Shown here piece by piece: positions 6,284 to 6,615 of a DNA stretch of 6,615 bases. A program made the position numbers and the translations under genes. This DNA comes from JAHFOW01 sp964370795 (lineage in GTDB: Bacteria; Planctomycetota; Brocadiia; Brocadiales; Brocadiaceae), in contig CAYJME010000186.1 of assembly GCA_964370795.1 (NCBI GenBank), forward strand, positions 1 through 6,615. Reading direction: 5' to 3'. A model generated the notes under the pieces. That model had not been told where the DNA came from and did not search any database. It saw only the letters and a program-made list of their open reading frames with translations. Each line of letters starts with the position of its first letter. The first letter of the stretch is position 1.

Positions 6284-6472
6284 ATGAATAATAACGTACC
6301 GAAGCCAGTTTCAATAAAAATTGAAAAGGAACTCCATATCTGTCCTCAATGCGGATACGAAGATGGTTTCCACACCTCTTTTGTACGAGAGCCAAAGGAG
6401 ACCTGCAAGATCATTCTCATCTGCCCACGCTGCCACGCCAGATATGATCCTGATTGGAAGATTAAAGTATGA
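6284..6472 (+). CDS. Small zinc-ribbon protein of unknown function
   Basis: The protein has 62 residues. Two CxxC knuckles, CPQC (20-23) and CPRC (47-50), are separated by 23 residues, the pattern of a one-zinc ribbon like those in transcription factors and small nucleic-acid- or protein-binding proteins. A further Cys41 lies between them. The first 17 residues are basic/polar, and the end (HARYDPDWKIKV) is charged. There is no signal peptide or membrane span, so it should be cytoplasmic. The very strong Shine-Dalgarno sequence and the motif pattern argue against a chance frame. The overlapping frames in this region lack both. It follows the peptidase by 182 bp of repeat-bearing DNA, so a shared operon is not evident. 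I do not recognise the family beyond the zinc-ribbon fold, and a role in RNA, DNA or protein binding is inference only. Confidence 0.75.
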   Translation: MNNNVPKPVSIKIEKELHICPQCGYEDGFHTSFVREPKETCKIILICPRCHARYDPDWKIKV

Positions 6473-6615
6473 AAATAGGCAAAGGCGTTTTGAAAGTTTA
6501 GATATTGTAAACGATATAAAAAATAGTCATGTAAATATCTTTGTAGGTTCAGTATGTTTACGGAATATGTCAATGAAAATTAGACACTTTTAAAAATAAT
6601 TTAGACTCTAATCAA
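6473..6615. other. AT-rich tail with no supported gene
   Basis: This last stretch is strongly AT-rich. It contains TTAGAC twice (6580-6585 and 6601-6606) and a 6-bp inverted pair, ATTAGA (6579-6584) with TCTAAT (6607-6612), enclosing A/T-rich sequence close to the right edge. It may be the leader of a gene or element beyond the window, but nothing here decides it. No convincing terminator of the zinc-ribbon gene is seen. Confidence 0.4.

Noticed and set aside
1..6472. A single four-gene functional system
   Set aside because: Genes 3 and 4 are separated by repeat-filled gaps and have their own ribosome sites, and no shared substrate or pathway links the four proteins.
6500..6540. 7-bp inverted pair AGATATT / AATATCT
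   Set aside because: It has a long loop, an all-A/T-rich context and no extension of the stem, so it is expected by chance.
6568..6573. TTGACA (-35 box) on the minus strand near the right edge
   Set aside because: No acceptable -10 box lies at 16-18 bp from it, and no minus-strand gene follows.
6321..6593. 90-codon + strand frame overlapping the zinc-ribbon gene
   Set aside because: It has no Shine-Dalgarno sequence or family motif, whereas the overlapping frame from 6284 has a strong site and paired CxxC motifs.

Overview
The window reads as a piece of a bacterial chromosome with moderate-to-low GC content. It holds four genes, all on the + strand, separated by repeat-bearing gaps. No tRNA, rRNA, CRISPR array, transposase or phage gene is visible. 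The protein types are a glutamine amidotransferase, a fused membrane/spermidine-synthase-like protein and a two-domain secreted M16 peptidase. The gaps carry short dispersed-repeat-like sequences. This combination would fit an environmental Gram-negative such as an anammox planctomycete (Brocadia/Kuenenia type) or a deltaproteobacterium. That assignment is an impression from pattern memory; no marker gene in the window proves it.

Layout: (1) 1-705, class I glutamine amidotransferase, missing only its N-terminus off the left edge. (2) 702-775, a perfect 21-bp inverted repeat that supplies the stop codon of gene 1 and ends 8 nt before the start of gene 2. (3) 784-3207, an 807-residue protein in which a spermidine-synthase-like Rossmann domain lies between two related membrane blocks. 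(4) 3208-3461, a gap holding a worn dispersed repeat. (5) 3462-6101, a secreted zinc peptidase of family M16 with an active N-terminal half and a degenerate C-terminal half. (6) 6102-6283, a gap with a 10-bp-period triple repeat followed by an imperfect inverted repeat. (7) 6284-6472, a 62-residue zinc-ribbon protein with a strong Shine-Dalgarno sequence. (8) 6473-6615, AT-rich DNA with no supported gene.

Genes 1 and 2 are 78 bp apart and could share a transcript. The hairpin between them, together with the lack of a Shine-Dalgarno sequence before gene 2, makes translational coupling plausible. Genes 3 and 4 each have their own Shine-Dalgarno sequence and are separated by larger, repeat-filled gaps, so they may be independent units. 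I see no convincing evidence that the four genes form one pathway.

The most interesting points are: the spermidine-synthase-like domain has lost two acidic residues that aminopropyltransferases need, which suggests a different reaction or a sensor role; the membrane blocks on either side of it are an internal duplication; an intrinsic-terminator-like hairpin lies inside the coding sequence of gene 2; and all three inter-gene gaps carry a different repeat-like element. I did not find a clear new multi-gene system.
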